DNA from: Tidjanibacter sp.
GTDB lineage: Bacteria > Bacteroidota > Bacteroidia > Bacteroidales > Rikenellaceae
Direction: 5' to 3'
Assembly (NCBI GenBank): GCA_017628675.1
Contig: JAGBYS010000023.1
Span: 1-21,012, forward strand
Length of the DNA: 21,012 nt
Shown: positions 7,709-15,218 of the stretch, piece by piece
Position numbering within the stretch: the stretch's first letter is position 1
Layout of the letters: every line of letters starts with the position of its first letter
Notes under the pieces: generated by a model
Told to the model about the DNA's origin: nothing
What the model saw: the letters and a program-made list of their open reading frames with translations, nothing else
The model's database searches: none
Translations under genes and position numbers: made by a program

Positions 7709-9487
7709 CTACATTCGCTCGGGAACGGAGATACCCATCAGAGCCATACCGCGGCCGATGATATCGGCAACCACAGCACTCAGAGCCACACGGAACTCCC
7801 TAACCTCGGCCCTCTCCTCGCGCAGGATGGAGTGGTCGTGGTAGTAGCTGTTGTACATCTTGGCCAGGTCGTAGACATAGGCACCGATGACGCTGGGCGA
7901 GTAGGTAGCACCTGCCTGAAGAACTGTCTGGGGGAAGTCGGAGAGGTACTTCACAATCTCCACCTCCTCAGCAATCAGCTGAAGGTTCTCTGCAATCTTA
8001 CCCTCTACACCTGCCTCGGCAGCCTTGCGGAGCACCGAGCGGATACGGGCATAGGTGTACTGGATGAAGGGGCCTGTGTTGCCGTTGAAGTCGATACTCT
8101 CGCGGGGGTTGAAGAGCATAGTCTTCTTGGGGTCCACCTTGAGGATGAAGTACTTGAGTGCGCCAAGACCAACGATATGTGCAATCTCTGCCTGCTCCTC
8201 GGGGGTCATACCGTCGAGCTTGCCGAGCTCCTCGCTCATCTCGCGTGCGGTGGTGACCATCGCCTCAATCAGGTCGTCGGCATCCACAACCGTACCCTCC
8301 CTCGACTTCATTTTGCCCTCGGGCAGCTCCACCATACCGTAGGAGAGGTGGAAAATGTCGTCGCTCCAAGCATAGCCCATCTTCTTCAGAACGAGTTTGA
8401 GCACCTGGAAGTGGTAGTTCTGCTCGTTGCCCACAACATAGATGATGCCATCGAGGCTCTCATCCCTCTGGCGCGAGAGTGCCGTGCCGAGGTCCTGAGT
8501 CATATATACGCTGGTGCCATCGCCACGCAACAGCAGTTTCTCGTCCAGACCGTCGGCCGTAAGGTCGATCCATACGGAGCCATCCTCGCGGCGGTAGAAG
8601 ACACCCTTGTCGAGGCCCTCGGCCACAATGTCCTTACCGAGTAGGTAGGTCTGCGACTCGTAGTATACCTTGTCGAACGAAACGCCCATAGCCTTATAGG
8701 TGGCGTCGAAGCCCTCATAAACCCAGCCGTTCATCCTCTCCCAGAGGCCATAAACCTCGGGATCGTGGGCCTCCCACTTCTGGAGCATAGTGCGAGCCTC
8801 CTTCATAATGGGAGCCTCCTTCTTGGCCATCTCCTCGTCCATACCACCCTCTACAAGTGCCTTCACCTCGGCCTTGTAGTGCTTGTCGAACTCTACATAG
8901 TACTTGCCCACCAGGTGGTCGCCCTTCATACCGCTCGACTCGGGGGTCTCACCCTGGCCGTAGAGCTGCCAAGCGAGCATACTCTTGCAGATGTGGATGC
9001 CACGGTCGTTCACCAGGTTTGCCTTGATTACTCGGTAGCCACAAGCCTCCAGAATCTGAGCCACGGAGTAGCCCAGGAGGTTGTTGCGGATGTGGCCCAA
9101 GTGAAGGGGCTTATTGGTGTTGGGCGAGGAGTACTCCACCATCACGGTCTTGCCGTTGCTGGGGGCTACGCCATAGTTCTCTGTGGAGGCAATCTTGCCA
9201 AACTCCTGGAGCCAGAAGTCGGCCTTCAGGGAGATATTCAAAAAGCCTTTGATGGTGTTGGTGCTCTCCACAAGGGGGCACTCTGCCACCAGAGCCTCGC
9301 CGATCTCGGCGGCGGTGGCGTCGGGCGATTTGCGGCTGCGCTTGAGCAAGGGGAAGACTACGAGAGTGTAGTCGCCCGTGAACTCTTTGCGAGTCTTCTG
9401 GAGCTGCAGCTGAACGCCCTCCAGAGGGCCGTAGAGCTTCTCTACGGTGGCTGTTACAGCACTGAGAATTGTCTGTTCGATGGTCAT
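7709..9487 (-). CDS. argS: Arginyl-tRNA synthetase
   Basis: Cytoplasmic class I aminoacyl-tRNA synthetase of 592 aa that charges tRNA-Arg using ATP. An N-terminal tRNA-binding domain (about 1-105) is followed by the Rossmann catalytic core with the HIGH signature as HLGH (129-132, within KPLHLGHIRNN). The second signature appears as KMKSR (392-396), a KMSKS variant acceptable for ArgRS. The C-terminal helical anticodon-binding domain starts near TGPFIQYTYARIRSVLRKA. Length is normal and the ORF intact. The start at 9487 begins MTIEQTILSAV, as expected for the family. It is transcribed divergently from dus; the two share a 75-bp promoter region. A bidirectional terminator lies just beyond the stop. 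Confidence 0.97.
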   Translation of the reverse strand: MTIEQTILSAVTATVEKLYGPLEGVQLQLQKTRKEFTGDYTLVVFPLLKRSRKSPDATAAEIGEALVAECPLVESTNTIKGFLNISLKADFWLQEFGKIASTENYGVAPSNGKTVMVEYSSPNTNKPLHLGHIRNNLLGYSVAQILEACGYRVIKANLVNDRGIHICKSMLAWQLYGQGETPESSGMKGDHLVGKYYVEFDKHYKAEVKALVEGGMDEEMAKKEAPIMKEARTMLQKWEAHDPEVYGLWERMNGWVYEGFDATYKAMGVSFDKVYYESQTYLLGKDIVAEGLDKGVFYRREDGSVWIDLTADGLDEKLLLRGDGTSVYMTQDLGTALSRQRDESLDGIIYVVGNEQNYHFQVLKLVLKKMGYAWSDDIFHLSYGMVELPEGKMKSREGTVVDADDLIEAMVTTAREMSEELGKLDGMTPEEQAEIAHIVGLGALKYFILKVDPKKTMLFNPRESIDFNGNTGPFIQYTYARIRSVLRKAAEAGVEGKIAENLQLIAEEVEIVKYLSDFPQTVLQAGATYSPSVIGAYVYDLAKMYNSYYHDHSILREERAEVREFRVALSAVVADIIGRGMALMGISVPERM

Positions 9488-9514
9488 AATTCTATCTATT
9501 TTTGTTCTTGTTCA

Positions 9515-9544
9515 TTGTTTAGAGCGCAAATATAACTATTTTTG
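9515..9544 (+). promoter_or_regulatory. Promoter of dus
   Basis: TTG at 9515-9517, a 19-nt spacer, then TATTTTTG at 9537-9544, a good match to the Bacteroidetes consensus. Transcription would start about 12 nt before the GTG at 9563, so the leader is very short. Confidence 0.6.
9527..9534 (-). promoter_or_regulatory. Probable -7 box of the argS promoter
   Basis: On the minus strand the sequence reads TATATTTG (TAnnTTTG), 40 bases before the argS ATG at 9487. No TTTG lies at the usual distance upstream, so only the -7 box is supported. It overlaps the spacer of the divergent dus promoter. Confidence 0.45.
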
Positions 9545-9562
9545 GGGCAAAATTAGCACACT

Positions 9563-10585
9563 GTGAAGATTGGCAATATAGATTTTGGCGAAAAGCCACT
9601 TTTTTTGGCACCTATGGAGGATGTCACCGACCCCTCGTTCCGTCAGCTCTGCAAGGAGTTTGGTGCCGATATGGTCACCACCGAGTTCGTGTCGTCCGAC
9701 GGTCTGTTCCACGGGGCCGAGAAGACATTCCGCAAACTCAATGTGTCCGACTCCGAAAGGCCCGTAGCTATCCAGATCTACGGCCACCTGATTGAGCCTA
9801 TGGTTGAGGCTGCAAAACTCGCCGAGAGGGCCAATCCCGATGTTATCGATATCAACTTCGGCTGCCCGATGAAGAAGATTGCGGGCCGAGGTGCGGGTAG
9901 CGGTATGATGAAGGATGTGCCCCTGATGGTGGAGATGACCCGCCAGATTGTCCAGGCCGTGAAACTTCCCGTGACGGTCAAGACAAGGCTCGGCTGGGAC
10001 GACGAGAACAAGAATATCGAGGAGATTGCCGAGAGGTTGCAGGATGTGGGCATCCAGGCCCTGACGATTCACGGCCGTACCCGAGCGCAGATGTATCGTG
10101 GCGAGGCCGATTGGAGCCTCATTGGCAAGGTGAAAAACAACCCCCGAATCCATATCCCCATCATCGGCAACGGCGATGTGACCACGGCGCGCCGTGCGGC
10201 GGAGTGCTTCGACAGGTATGGTGTTGACGCTGTGATGATTGGCCGCGCGACATACGGTCGCCCCTGGATTTTCCGTGAGTGCAAACACTTCATTGCCACC
10301 GGAGAGGAGATGCCCCAGCCTTCGGTGCCCGAGCGTGTGGAGATTGCCAAGCACCACTTGGACCTCTCGCTGGCTGCCAAGGGCGACTTTGTGGGCATTA
10401 TCGAGATGCGCCGCCACTTCTCCAACTACTTCAAGGGCCTTCCCGACTTCAAGCAGACGAGGATGAAACTTGTCACAAGTTACGACCCCGATGAGATACG
10501 CTCATTGCTGGACTACACGGCCGAGCGTTGGCACGACTACGACTTCTCCGAGGTCATTCCCGCACCCCTCTCTCACGACATTTAG
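9563..10585 (+). CDS. dusB: tRNA-dihydrouridine synthase (DusB-like)
   Basis: FMN-dependent enzyme of 340 aa that reduces specific uridines in tRNA to dihydrouridine using NADPH. The TIM-barrel start carries PLFLAPMEDVTDPSFR (FMN phosphate and ring contacts). The catalytic cysteine is Cys101 in INFGCPMKKIAGRGAG. TVKTRLGWD and LTIHGRTRAQMYRGEADW follow, then IPIIGNGDV and MIGRATYGRPW, which hold the flavin phosphate. The C-terminal helical tRNA-binding domain contains MRRHFSNYFKGLP. The start codon is GTG at 9563; MKIGNIDF leads straight into the first strand. It is divergent from argS. Assignment to the DusB subgroup is by general resemblance, since this phylum often has a single Dus. Confidence 0.93.
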   Translation: MKIGNIDFGEKPLFLAPMEDVTDPSFRQLCKEFGADMVTTEFVSSDGLFHGAEKTFRKLNVSDSERPVAIQIYGHLIEPMVEAAKLAERANPDVIDINFGCPMKKIAGRGAGSGMMKDVPLMVEMTRQIVQAVKLPVTVKTRLGWDDENKNIEEIAERLQDVGIQALTIHGRTRAQMYRGEADWSLIGKVKNNPRIHIPIIGNGDVTTARRAAECFDRYGVDAVMIGRATYGRPWIFRECKHFIATGEEMPQPSVPERVEIAKHHLDLSLAAKGDFVGIIEMRRHFSNYFKGLPDFKQTRMKLVTSYDPDEIRSLLDYTAERWHDYDFSEVIPAPLSHDI

Positions 10586-10606
10586 CAGAACGCTATAACC
10601 AACCGC

Positions 10607-10645
10607 ATAAGCACACCTCTCGGCACCACCGAGAGGTGTGCTTAT
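10607..10645 (+). terminator. Long perfect hairpin after dus, terminator-like
   Basis: A 17-bp uninterrupted stem, ATAAGCACACCTCTCGG (10607-10623) with CCGAGAGGTGTGCTTAT (10629-10645), loop CACCA. It starts 22 nt after the dus stop, where a terminator is expected. No T tract follows on either strand (ATGGGCTTG on plus), so classical intrinsic termination is uncertain. It may instead block 3' exonucleases or be rho-assisted. Confidence 0.55.
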
Positions 10646-10698
10646 ATGGGCTTGTGAGAAAAATTGTGGGGCGAGAGAGTATTTTCATCAATATGTAT

Positions 10699-10706
10699 TA
10701 TATTTG
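10699..10706 (+). promoter_or_regulatory. Probable -7 promoter box of the 751-aa lipoprotein gene
   Basis: TATATTTG fits TAnnTTTG. No TTTG is found about 19 bp upstream. The inferred leader of about 40 nt (A-rich, ending AACCCTAAAATCTT) runs to the ATG at 10753. Confidence 0.5.
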
Positions 10707-10752
10707 TAGGAACGATTGACAAAACTTGAAACAAAAATAACCCTAAAATCTT

Positions 10753-13008
10753 ATGAAAAACATCTTCAAACTCTTGTGTTTTGTGCTGCCCCTGGTGGTG
10801 GCAACATCGTGTCAGGAAACCCCCGAGCCTCTGCCCGAGCCCGTGGTTGAAATTTCGAGCGAATATGTGATTGATGGCACCTCGGCAATCGTCAGCCTCA
10901 CTGTTGCCAATGCCGACAAGGCTCTCTATGTAGTGAAAGACACCAAGGAAGTTGCCAGCCTCGAGGAGTACACCGCCGAGCGAGTTCTCTCGGAGGGTGT
11001 GGCGGTGAATTTCTCGGCCAAAGAGTCCTACTCGTCGCCCCAGAGTGCGAAGATTACTCTGGAGAATCTCACAAAGGGTCACGTGTACGAACTTTTTGTT
11101 GCGGCAGCCAATGCCGATCTTTCCGTTGTGGAGCAGAAGAGTCTCCACGTGGAGTTTGCCAAGGATGAGAGGCCTATGGTTGGCAATATTGAGGTTATTA
11201 CTCTGGAGCCCACCACGGCCACCTTCGGGACCACTCTCCGCAATGTGGATAAGGTTCGCTATGCGGTTGTTCCCGAGGATGTATATGATGCAAACTGTGA
11301 TGGGAATGGCATCTATAGGGGCACCGATGAGTATGACTACACTTTTGTTGAGGTGGAGCGCTCGCTCGCTTCTGTACTTTTCAGCTTCGAGGCCACAAAC
11401 CTTACCCCCGCGACCGACTATGTGGTAATAGTCATTGGCGACAATGCGGATGTCGAAAGGGAGCCTGTGGATACCAACTCCTCTACCAGGTTTACTACTC
11501 CCTCGGCAGGTCCTCAGGTGACTATGAGCGACATTGAGGTTATCGACCTGGTGGGTCACTCGGTGGAGTTCTCCGTGACCACACGCTATATGGACGACTT
11601 CGGCTTTGTGGTTGTTCCCACGGCCGAGTATAGCCCTATGAGTGTTGAGGATGTGCTCGAGAACTCGCTCGCCTTCAGCTGGGACGATGGCAACCTCTCC
11701 TGGGAGCAGGACTTTACCTTTGCCTTCAATGCAGATACAGACGATGAGACCGACTATACGGTTGTGGCGGTGGCTGTGAATGAGCACTCGTCTGTGATGA
11801 AGACCGCCAACTTCACCACCCCCAAGGAGGAAATGACCATCCAGATGCTCTCCTTCTCGCCCACATCGGCATCGCTCACAAGCAGTGGCTCGGACCACTA
11901 CCTGACGATGCGTACGGCTCTCTATGAGATGTGCGTACACCTGGTGAGCCCCGAGTTTGGTGGCCGCTATGAGCCCACCTTCGAGGACCACTACTTTGTG
12001 GCCGATGGTTCCTACTTCAAGGAGCTCAACCTGGATGACACCTGGACCGTTTACGATGATCTCGACGCCACATTTGGTAATATTGACCTCTATGAGAATG
12101 TTATCACGGGTAAGTGGGAGATCTATGGCTCGTTCTTCTTTGAGCCCACTCTGACCATCCAGATTGAGGTGCCCAGCGGCATTGAGGTCTTCGGTGCCGA
12201 GCGCCAGACCCCTGAGGAGTTCGTTCTCGACATCCAGAGTGCCACTGTTACCAAAGATAGCAGCAACGGTGCGCTGTGGAAGGTAACCCTTGCACAGGAC
12301 GATAGCAACACCATAACCTTCAATGTGAAACTCGACTCGTCGAGGTATGAGTTTATTCCCTCGGGTGTCTATCTCTACGATGGTCAGGGCACACCTTGCC
12401 TTGATGGTGGCTCGATGATCCTCAACAATGTGAGCACCACCATCGGCAAGCAGTCGGTGGGCCTCAGCAAACTCATCGTTGATCACAACCCCTCCACGGG
12501 CGAGAGTTACTTCAGCGCCATTGCCTATGTCAAGTCGGGTACGGCTGTGGCACGCATTAACAATGCGGGTCCCTTCAAGCCCTATGAGGTCGTGGAGCAG
12601 GGCCTTGAGGTGGTGGACGAGAGTCGCAACCTTATGATCTGGGCCACCTGGCAGAGCAGCCTGAAGGCTTGGGAGCTCAACTTCTCGGGCGACAAGTTCT
12701 ACGGCTACCTCTACTTCACTACCGGTGGCAGCAACTCGGCCTACCTGCCCGAGGGCCGCTATGTCTTCTCCAAGACGGCACCCGCCGATGGTAGCTATTG
12801 GGTTGATTGCAGCCGCAGCTATGTGGCACGCCTTAGGACCAGCGACCAGCTCACAATCAAGGGTGGCGAGAGTGACTCCTATCTGGATGTTACCACCTCG
12901 GAGGTCGATGGCCAGTATGTACACACCATCAAGGGTGTCATCAAGACCGAGAACGGCTTCTATCAGATCAACTTCGACTATGGCGAAGAGCGTGGCTCGA
13001 TTTATTAG
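10753..13008 (+). CDS. Modular surface lipoprotein, FN3-like repeats plus triplicated C-terminal module
   Basis: Lipoprotein of 751 aa. The signal ends PLVVATSC (Cys20), and the Cys is followed by QETPEPLPEP, an acidic/proline tether similar to that of the 814-aa lipoprotein in this window. Residues about 30-355 hold three FN3-like modules (turns LTKGHVYELFVAA and LTPATDYVVIVIGDN, and DDETDYTVVAVAV). Residues about 361-751 appear to hold three copies of another beta-rich module. Each ends with a strand pair around a Gly and an aromatic: GKWEIYGSFFFE, GESYFSAIAYVK and GQYVHTIKGVIK. Copies b and c also share a 'P(S/E)G(V/R)Y' turn (FIPSGVYLYDG, YLPEGRYVFSK). No catalytic residues are recognised, and I cannot name a family. 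PnuC follows 25 bp downstream with no terminator between, so the two are probably co-transcribed. Confidence 0.75.
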   Translation: MKNIFKLLCFVLPLVVATSCQETPEPLPEPVVEISSEYVIDGTSAIVSLTVANADKALYVVKDTKEVASLEEYTAERVLSEGVAVNFSAKESYSSPQSAKITLENLTKGHVYELFVAAANADLSVVEQKSLHVEFAKDERPMVGNIEVITLEPTTATFGTTLRNVDKVRYAVVPEDVYDANCDGNGIYRGTDEYDYTFVEVERSLASVLFSFEATNLTPATDYVVIVIGDNADVEREPVDTNSSTRFTTPSAGPQVTMSDIEVIDLVGHSVEFSVTTRYMDDFGFVVVPTAEYSPMSVEDVLENSLAFSWDDGNLSWEQDFTFAFNADTDDETDYTVVAVAVNEHSSVMKTANFTTPKEEMTIQMLSFSPTSASLTSSGSDHYLTMRTALYEMCVHLVSPEFGGRYEPTFEDHYFVADGSYFKELNLDDTWTVYDDLDATFGNIDLYENVITGKWEIYGSFFFEPTLTIQIEVPSGIEVFGAERQTPEEFVLDIQSATVTKDSSNGALWKVTLAQDDSNTITFNVKLDSSRYEFIPSGVYLYDGQGTPCLDGGSMILNNVSTTIGKQSVGLSKLIVDHNPSTGESYFSAIAYVKSGTAVARINNAGPFKPYEVVEQGLEVVDESRNLMIWATWQSSLKAWELNFSGDKFYGYLYFTTGGSNSAYLPEGRYVFSKTAPADGSYWVDCSRSYVARLRTSDQLTIKGGESDSYLDVTTSEVDGQYVHTIKGVIKTENGFYQINFDYGEERGSIY

Positions 13009-13033
13009 AAATCAGACATAGAAACTGCAGTGT

Positions 13034-13720
13034 ATGACAACTAAGAAAACCACAACGCTCCGTCCATTTGACATCGCGATAATCTCTGTCACGGTGCTAT
13101 CGGCTATTGCCTACTCGCTCATAGAGAAGAAGTTTGAGATAGTTGGCACCATCGCTCTGCTGATGGGCGTGACGGGTACGGTCTTGAGTGCCAAACGAAG
13201 CATTTGGAACTTTCTCTTCGGAGCCGTAAATGTAACCCTCTATGCCTACATTTCGTTCCAAGCGAGCAACTACGGTCAGGCTGCCCTCAATGCGCTCTAC
13301 TACCTGCCTATGCAGGTGGTGGGCTATTGGGCGTGGAGCCACCGCAAGGACTCGGGCGACAAGTCGAAGGTTAAGACCCGCTCTATGCGCCCCGTGCACC
13401 TTGTGTTGACCATCCTTGGCTCGGTGGTTTGTGCATTGGTGCTGGCCTATGTGCTCGGCAACCTGACGGATGCAGAACAGCCTCTGAAGGATGGCTTTGT
13501 GACCACCGTATTTATTGTAGGTCAGATTCTTATGACGCTCGCCTTCTGGGAGCAGTGGTACTTCTGGTTGGCAGGAAATATTCTCAATGTGGTGATCTGG
13601 GCAGTGGTTATGCTAAATGGAGATTTTGTGGGTGGACTGATGCTCATCAAGTATGCGATGTACACCATCAACTCCATAAACGGCATCATCATCTGGCGCC
13701 GAGCAGCAAAGGAGAACTGA
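13034..13720 (+). CDS. pnuC: PnuC-family transporter (nicotinamide riboside or thiamine type)
   Basis: Inner-membrane protein of 228 aa with about seven hydrophobic segments, the usual PnuC size. Family features are IWNFLFGAVNVTLYAYISFQ in the first half, ALYYLPMQVVGYWAW, and in the second half the WxxW signature (QWYFWLAGNILNVVIW) with YAMYTINSINGIIIWRR at the end. PnuC proteins move nicotinamide riboside by facilitated diffusion; related Bacteroidetes proteins (PnuT) carry thiamine. Nothing adjacent (no thiamine pyrophosphokinase, TonB receptor, NadR or TPP riboswitch) decides the substrate. The ATG at 13034 opens directly into the basic N-terminus. It lies 25 bp downstream of the 751-aa lipoprotein gene, and its terminator lies inside the end of the converging radical-SAM gene. 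Confidence 0.88.
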   Translation: MTTKKTTTLRPFDIAIISVTVLSAIAYSLIEKKFEIVGTIALLMGVTGTVLSAKRSIWNFLFGAVNVTLYAYISFQASNYGQAALNALYYLPMQVVGYWAWSHRKDSGDKSKVKTRSMRPVHLVLTILGSVVCALVLAYVLGNLTDAEQPLKDGFVTTVFIVGQILMTLAFWEQWYFWLAGNILNVVIWAVVMLNGDFVGGLMLIKYAMYTINSINGIIIWRRAAKEN

Positions 13721-13728
13721 TAGTATTT

Positions 13729-13756
13729 AAAAAAAGAGAGAGGAGTCGTTTGACTC
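13729..13756 (-). terminator. Weak terminator candidate for the radical-SAM transcript
   Basis: On minus, GAGTC-AAAC-GACTC (13756 to 13743) is followed by CTCTCTC and then seven T (13735 to 13729). The stem is only 5 bp and the T run is offset, so it is weaker than the other terminators here. The stop codon of the minus-strand gene overlaps its base. Confidence 0.35.
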
Positions 13757-14442
13757 TATCCTACGCCGAGGTCGGTATTTTCTGCCAAGACCTCGGCTTT
13801 TTTATTATCTCGGAGAGTGGGGAAGACCTCCTCGCAGAGCCAAGTGGCGAGCTCCTCGTCGCGCCTTATGGGTGTGGAGTTGTTGCAGAAGAGATTCACG
13901 CTGTAGTACTCAAAGTGCTCCTCGGCAAGGGCCAGGTCGCGGAGTATCTGCTCTCGGGTCTGCCCCTCGACACCCACCAACAAACACACACCCTTGAAGT
14001 GGCGAGCAACATCCTCTACGGTGACGCTCTCATCTATGCCCTTGTGCCAGGACTCTCTGATTTTGCCGTCGAAACTCTCCACGCCGCAGCGGAACTTGAC
14101 CTCCACATCGGGGCCAAAGCGTTGTGCAAACTCTTTTAGGTGGTTGCGATACATATAGTGGGCCTCGAACCAGAGGGTGTGGATGTGCTTTGTGCGCACC
14201 ACCTCGGCAATCAAACAGAGGGTCGCCTCGTCGAGCTCCATAGCCGAGCCCGAGTTGATTACATCCAATACGCCATACTCGCCCGTAACCTGCACCAGAA
14301 CGGCACGATTGACCTCAAAGGGGGCAGGGCTCACATCGCCGTAGTAGTCGCAGTAGGTACACCTATGCCAGCGGCAACCACGGCCCTGTAGGAGCACAAA
14401 CTCGCGAGGCAGTTTTTCGGTAATCAGGGAGTATCGTTCCAT
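13756..14442 (-). CDS. Small radical-SAM protein with CX4CX2C motif, candidate queuine-salvage enzyme
   Basis: Protein of 228 aa. Near the N-terminus it has GRGCRWHRCTYCDYYGD: three cysteines at 23, 28 and 31, i.e. CX4CX2C where canonical radical-SAM enzymes have CX3CX2C. Other radical-SAM traits follow: INSGSAMELDE (GGE-like region), then KFRCGVESFDGKIRESWHKG, which matches the 'GxESFd...r..NKG' strand-helix of the superfamily, and HFKGVCLLVGVEGQT. The length suggests a minimal (partial) barrel with no accessory cluster domain. It starts 13 bp after the stop of a YhhQ-family queuosine-precursor transporter, so the two form an operon. A radical-SAM queuine lyase (QueL) working with a YhhQ-type transporter is known from clostridia. 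By context this gene is a candidate for the same role, but that is inference and a different substrate remains possible. Confidence 0.75.
   Translation of the reverse strand: MERYSLITEKLPREFVLLQGRGCRWHRCTYCDYYGDVSPAPFEVNRAVLVQVTGEYGVLDVINSGSAMELDEATLCLIAEVVRTKHIHTLWFEAHYMYRNHLKEFAQRFGPDVEVKFRCGVESFDGKIRESWHKGIDESVTVEDVARHFKGVCLLVGVEGQTREQILRDLALAEEHFEYYSVNLFCNNSTPIRRDEELATWLCEEVFPTLRDNKKAEVLAENTDLGVG
13765..13804 (+). terminator. Rho-independent terminator of the lipoprotein-pnuC transcript
   Basis: GCCGAGGTC (13765-13773) pairs with GACCTCGGC (13789-13797), a 9-bp stem that can extend inward through GG/CC, followed by TTTTTTT (to 13804; the 13798-13804 tract). It lies entirely within the last codons of the converging radical-SAM gene, so those codons are constrained to encode both. 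Confidence 0.85.
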
Positions 14443-14455
14443 AGAGGTGGAAGAA

Positions 14456-15130
14456 CTATTTTGCGGGCTCCACCTGGCGCTTCATCCAGCCGATAGCGGC
14501 GTAGGCCAGCGGTGTGCCAAAGAGTATCTCAATAACCAACTTAACGACATACTGCACCACACACATAACCACCAGGTCGTGGGTGGTCACCACGCCCGCA
14601 AAGGCGATGAGCACAAAGGGGAGCGAGTCGAAGAGGTAGCCCACCATAGAACTGCCAATGGTGCGCACCCAGAGGCGACGACCACCCGTAAGGCGCTTAA
14701 TGCGGTCCATACACCACGCATTGGAGAGTTCGCCCAAGAGGAAGCCCACGAGCGAGCCGAGCACGATGCGGGGCACATAGCTGAAGATGGTGTTGTAGGC
14801 CTCTTCGGTGGTGGCCAGATAGTCGGGCGAGGGTATCCACACGCCAATCTGCGTGAAGAGGACCATCAGCACATTGCACATCAAGGTGAGCAGTATGACC
14901 TTGCGAGTGGTGCGGTAGCCCCAAATCTCGGTGAGCACATCGCCAAGCATATAGGCCATAGGGAAGGTGATGGTGCCGGCGTCGAAGTACATAAGCCCAA
15001 AGATGCCTACCACCTTGACTGCCATTACATTGGATACCAAATAGAGAGTGACAAAAAGGGCTGTCACGACAATCAGCAATGACTCCTTGCTGACTCGGTT
15101 TTTGAAAGGGTTTTCCGATACCTTGTTCAT
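14456..15130 (-). CDS. YhhQ/VUT-family queuosine-precursor transporter
   Basis: Inner-membrane protein of 224 aa with about six hydrophobic segments. Family features are LYLVSNVMAVKVV in the first helix, then FDAGTITFPMAYMLGDVLTEIWGYRTTRKVI, the most conserved stretch of the YhhQ (DUF165) family, followed by RIVLGSLVGFLLGELSNAW and GYLFDSLPFVLIAF. E. coli YhhQ imports the queuosine precursors preQ0 and preQ1; other members carry queuine. An in-frame ATG at 15166 would add 12 residues, but it sits in the loop of a hairpin 15 nt after the predicted transcription start. The ATG at 15130 follows an A/T-rich leader (ACAATATTTTACTT), typical for this phylum, so I prefer it. The radical-SAM gene follows after 13 bp. 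Confidence 0.88.
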   Translation of the reverse strand: MNKVSENPFKNRVSKESLLIVVTALFVTLYLVSNVMAVKVVGIFGLMYFDAGTITFPMAYMLGDVLTEIWGYRTTRKVILLTLMCNVLMVLFTQIGVWIPSPDYLATTEEAYNTIFSYVPRIVLGSLVGFLLGELSNAWCMDRIKRLTGGRRLWVRTIGSSMVGYLFDSLPFVLIAFAGVVTTHDLVVMCVVQYVVKLVIEILFGTPLAYAAIGWMKRQVEPAK

Positions 15131-15156
15131 AAGTAAAATATTGTTTTTTGTGTGCG

Positions 15157-15173
15157 CCGACACCATTTGTCGG
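15157..15173 (-). promoter_or_regulatory. Leader hairpin upstream of the YhhQ-family gene
   Basis: On minus, CCGACA-AATGG-TGTCGG forms a 6-bp stem with a 5-nt loop holding the alternative upstream ATG (15166). It starts about 8-10 nt after the predicted transcription start. It may shape start-site choice. The loop is too short to be a preQ1-I aptamer, so I do not call a riboswitch. Confidence 0.35.
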
Positions 15174-15187
15174 TCCTTTTGGGGCTA

Positions 15188-15218
15188 CAAAGATAGGGCT
15201 TTTATCGGGGTTTGCAAA
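15188..15218 (-). promoter_or_regulatory. Consensus promoter of the YhhQ / radical-SAM operon
   Basis: On the minus strand TTTG (15218 to 15215), a 19-nt spacer, then TATCTTTG (15195 to 15188), a perfect Bacteroidetes consensus. Transcription would start near 15181. The -33 end overlaps the last codons of the upstream glycerate kinase gene, so the operon has its own start despite the close spacing. Confidence 0.75.

Noticed and set aside
7682..8644. 320-codon plus-strand open frame opposite argS
   Set aside because: It is antisense to a clear, complete arginyl-tRNA synthetase and has no recognisable domain.
15130..15181. preQ1-I riboswitch before the YhhQ-family gene
   Set aside because: The A-rich tail ACAAAAAACAA is suggestive, but the hairpin loop is only 5 nt and the conserved preQ1-I loop sequence is absent.
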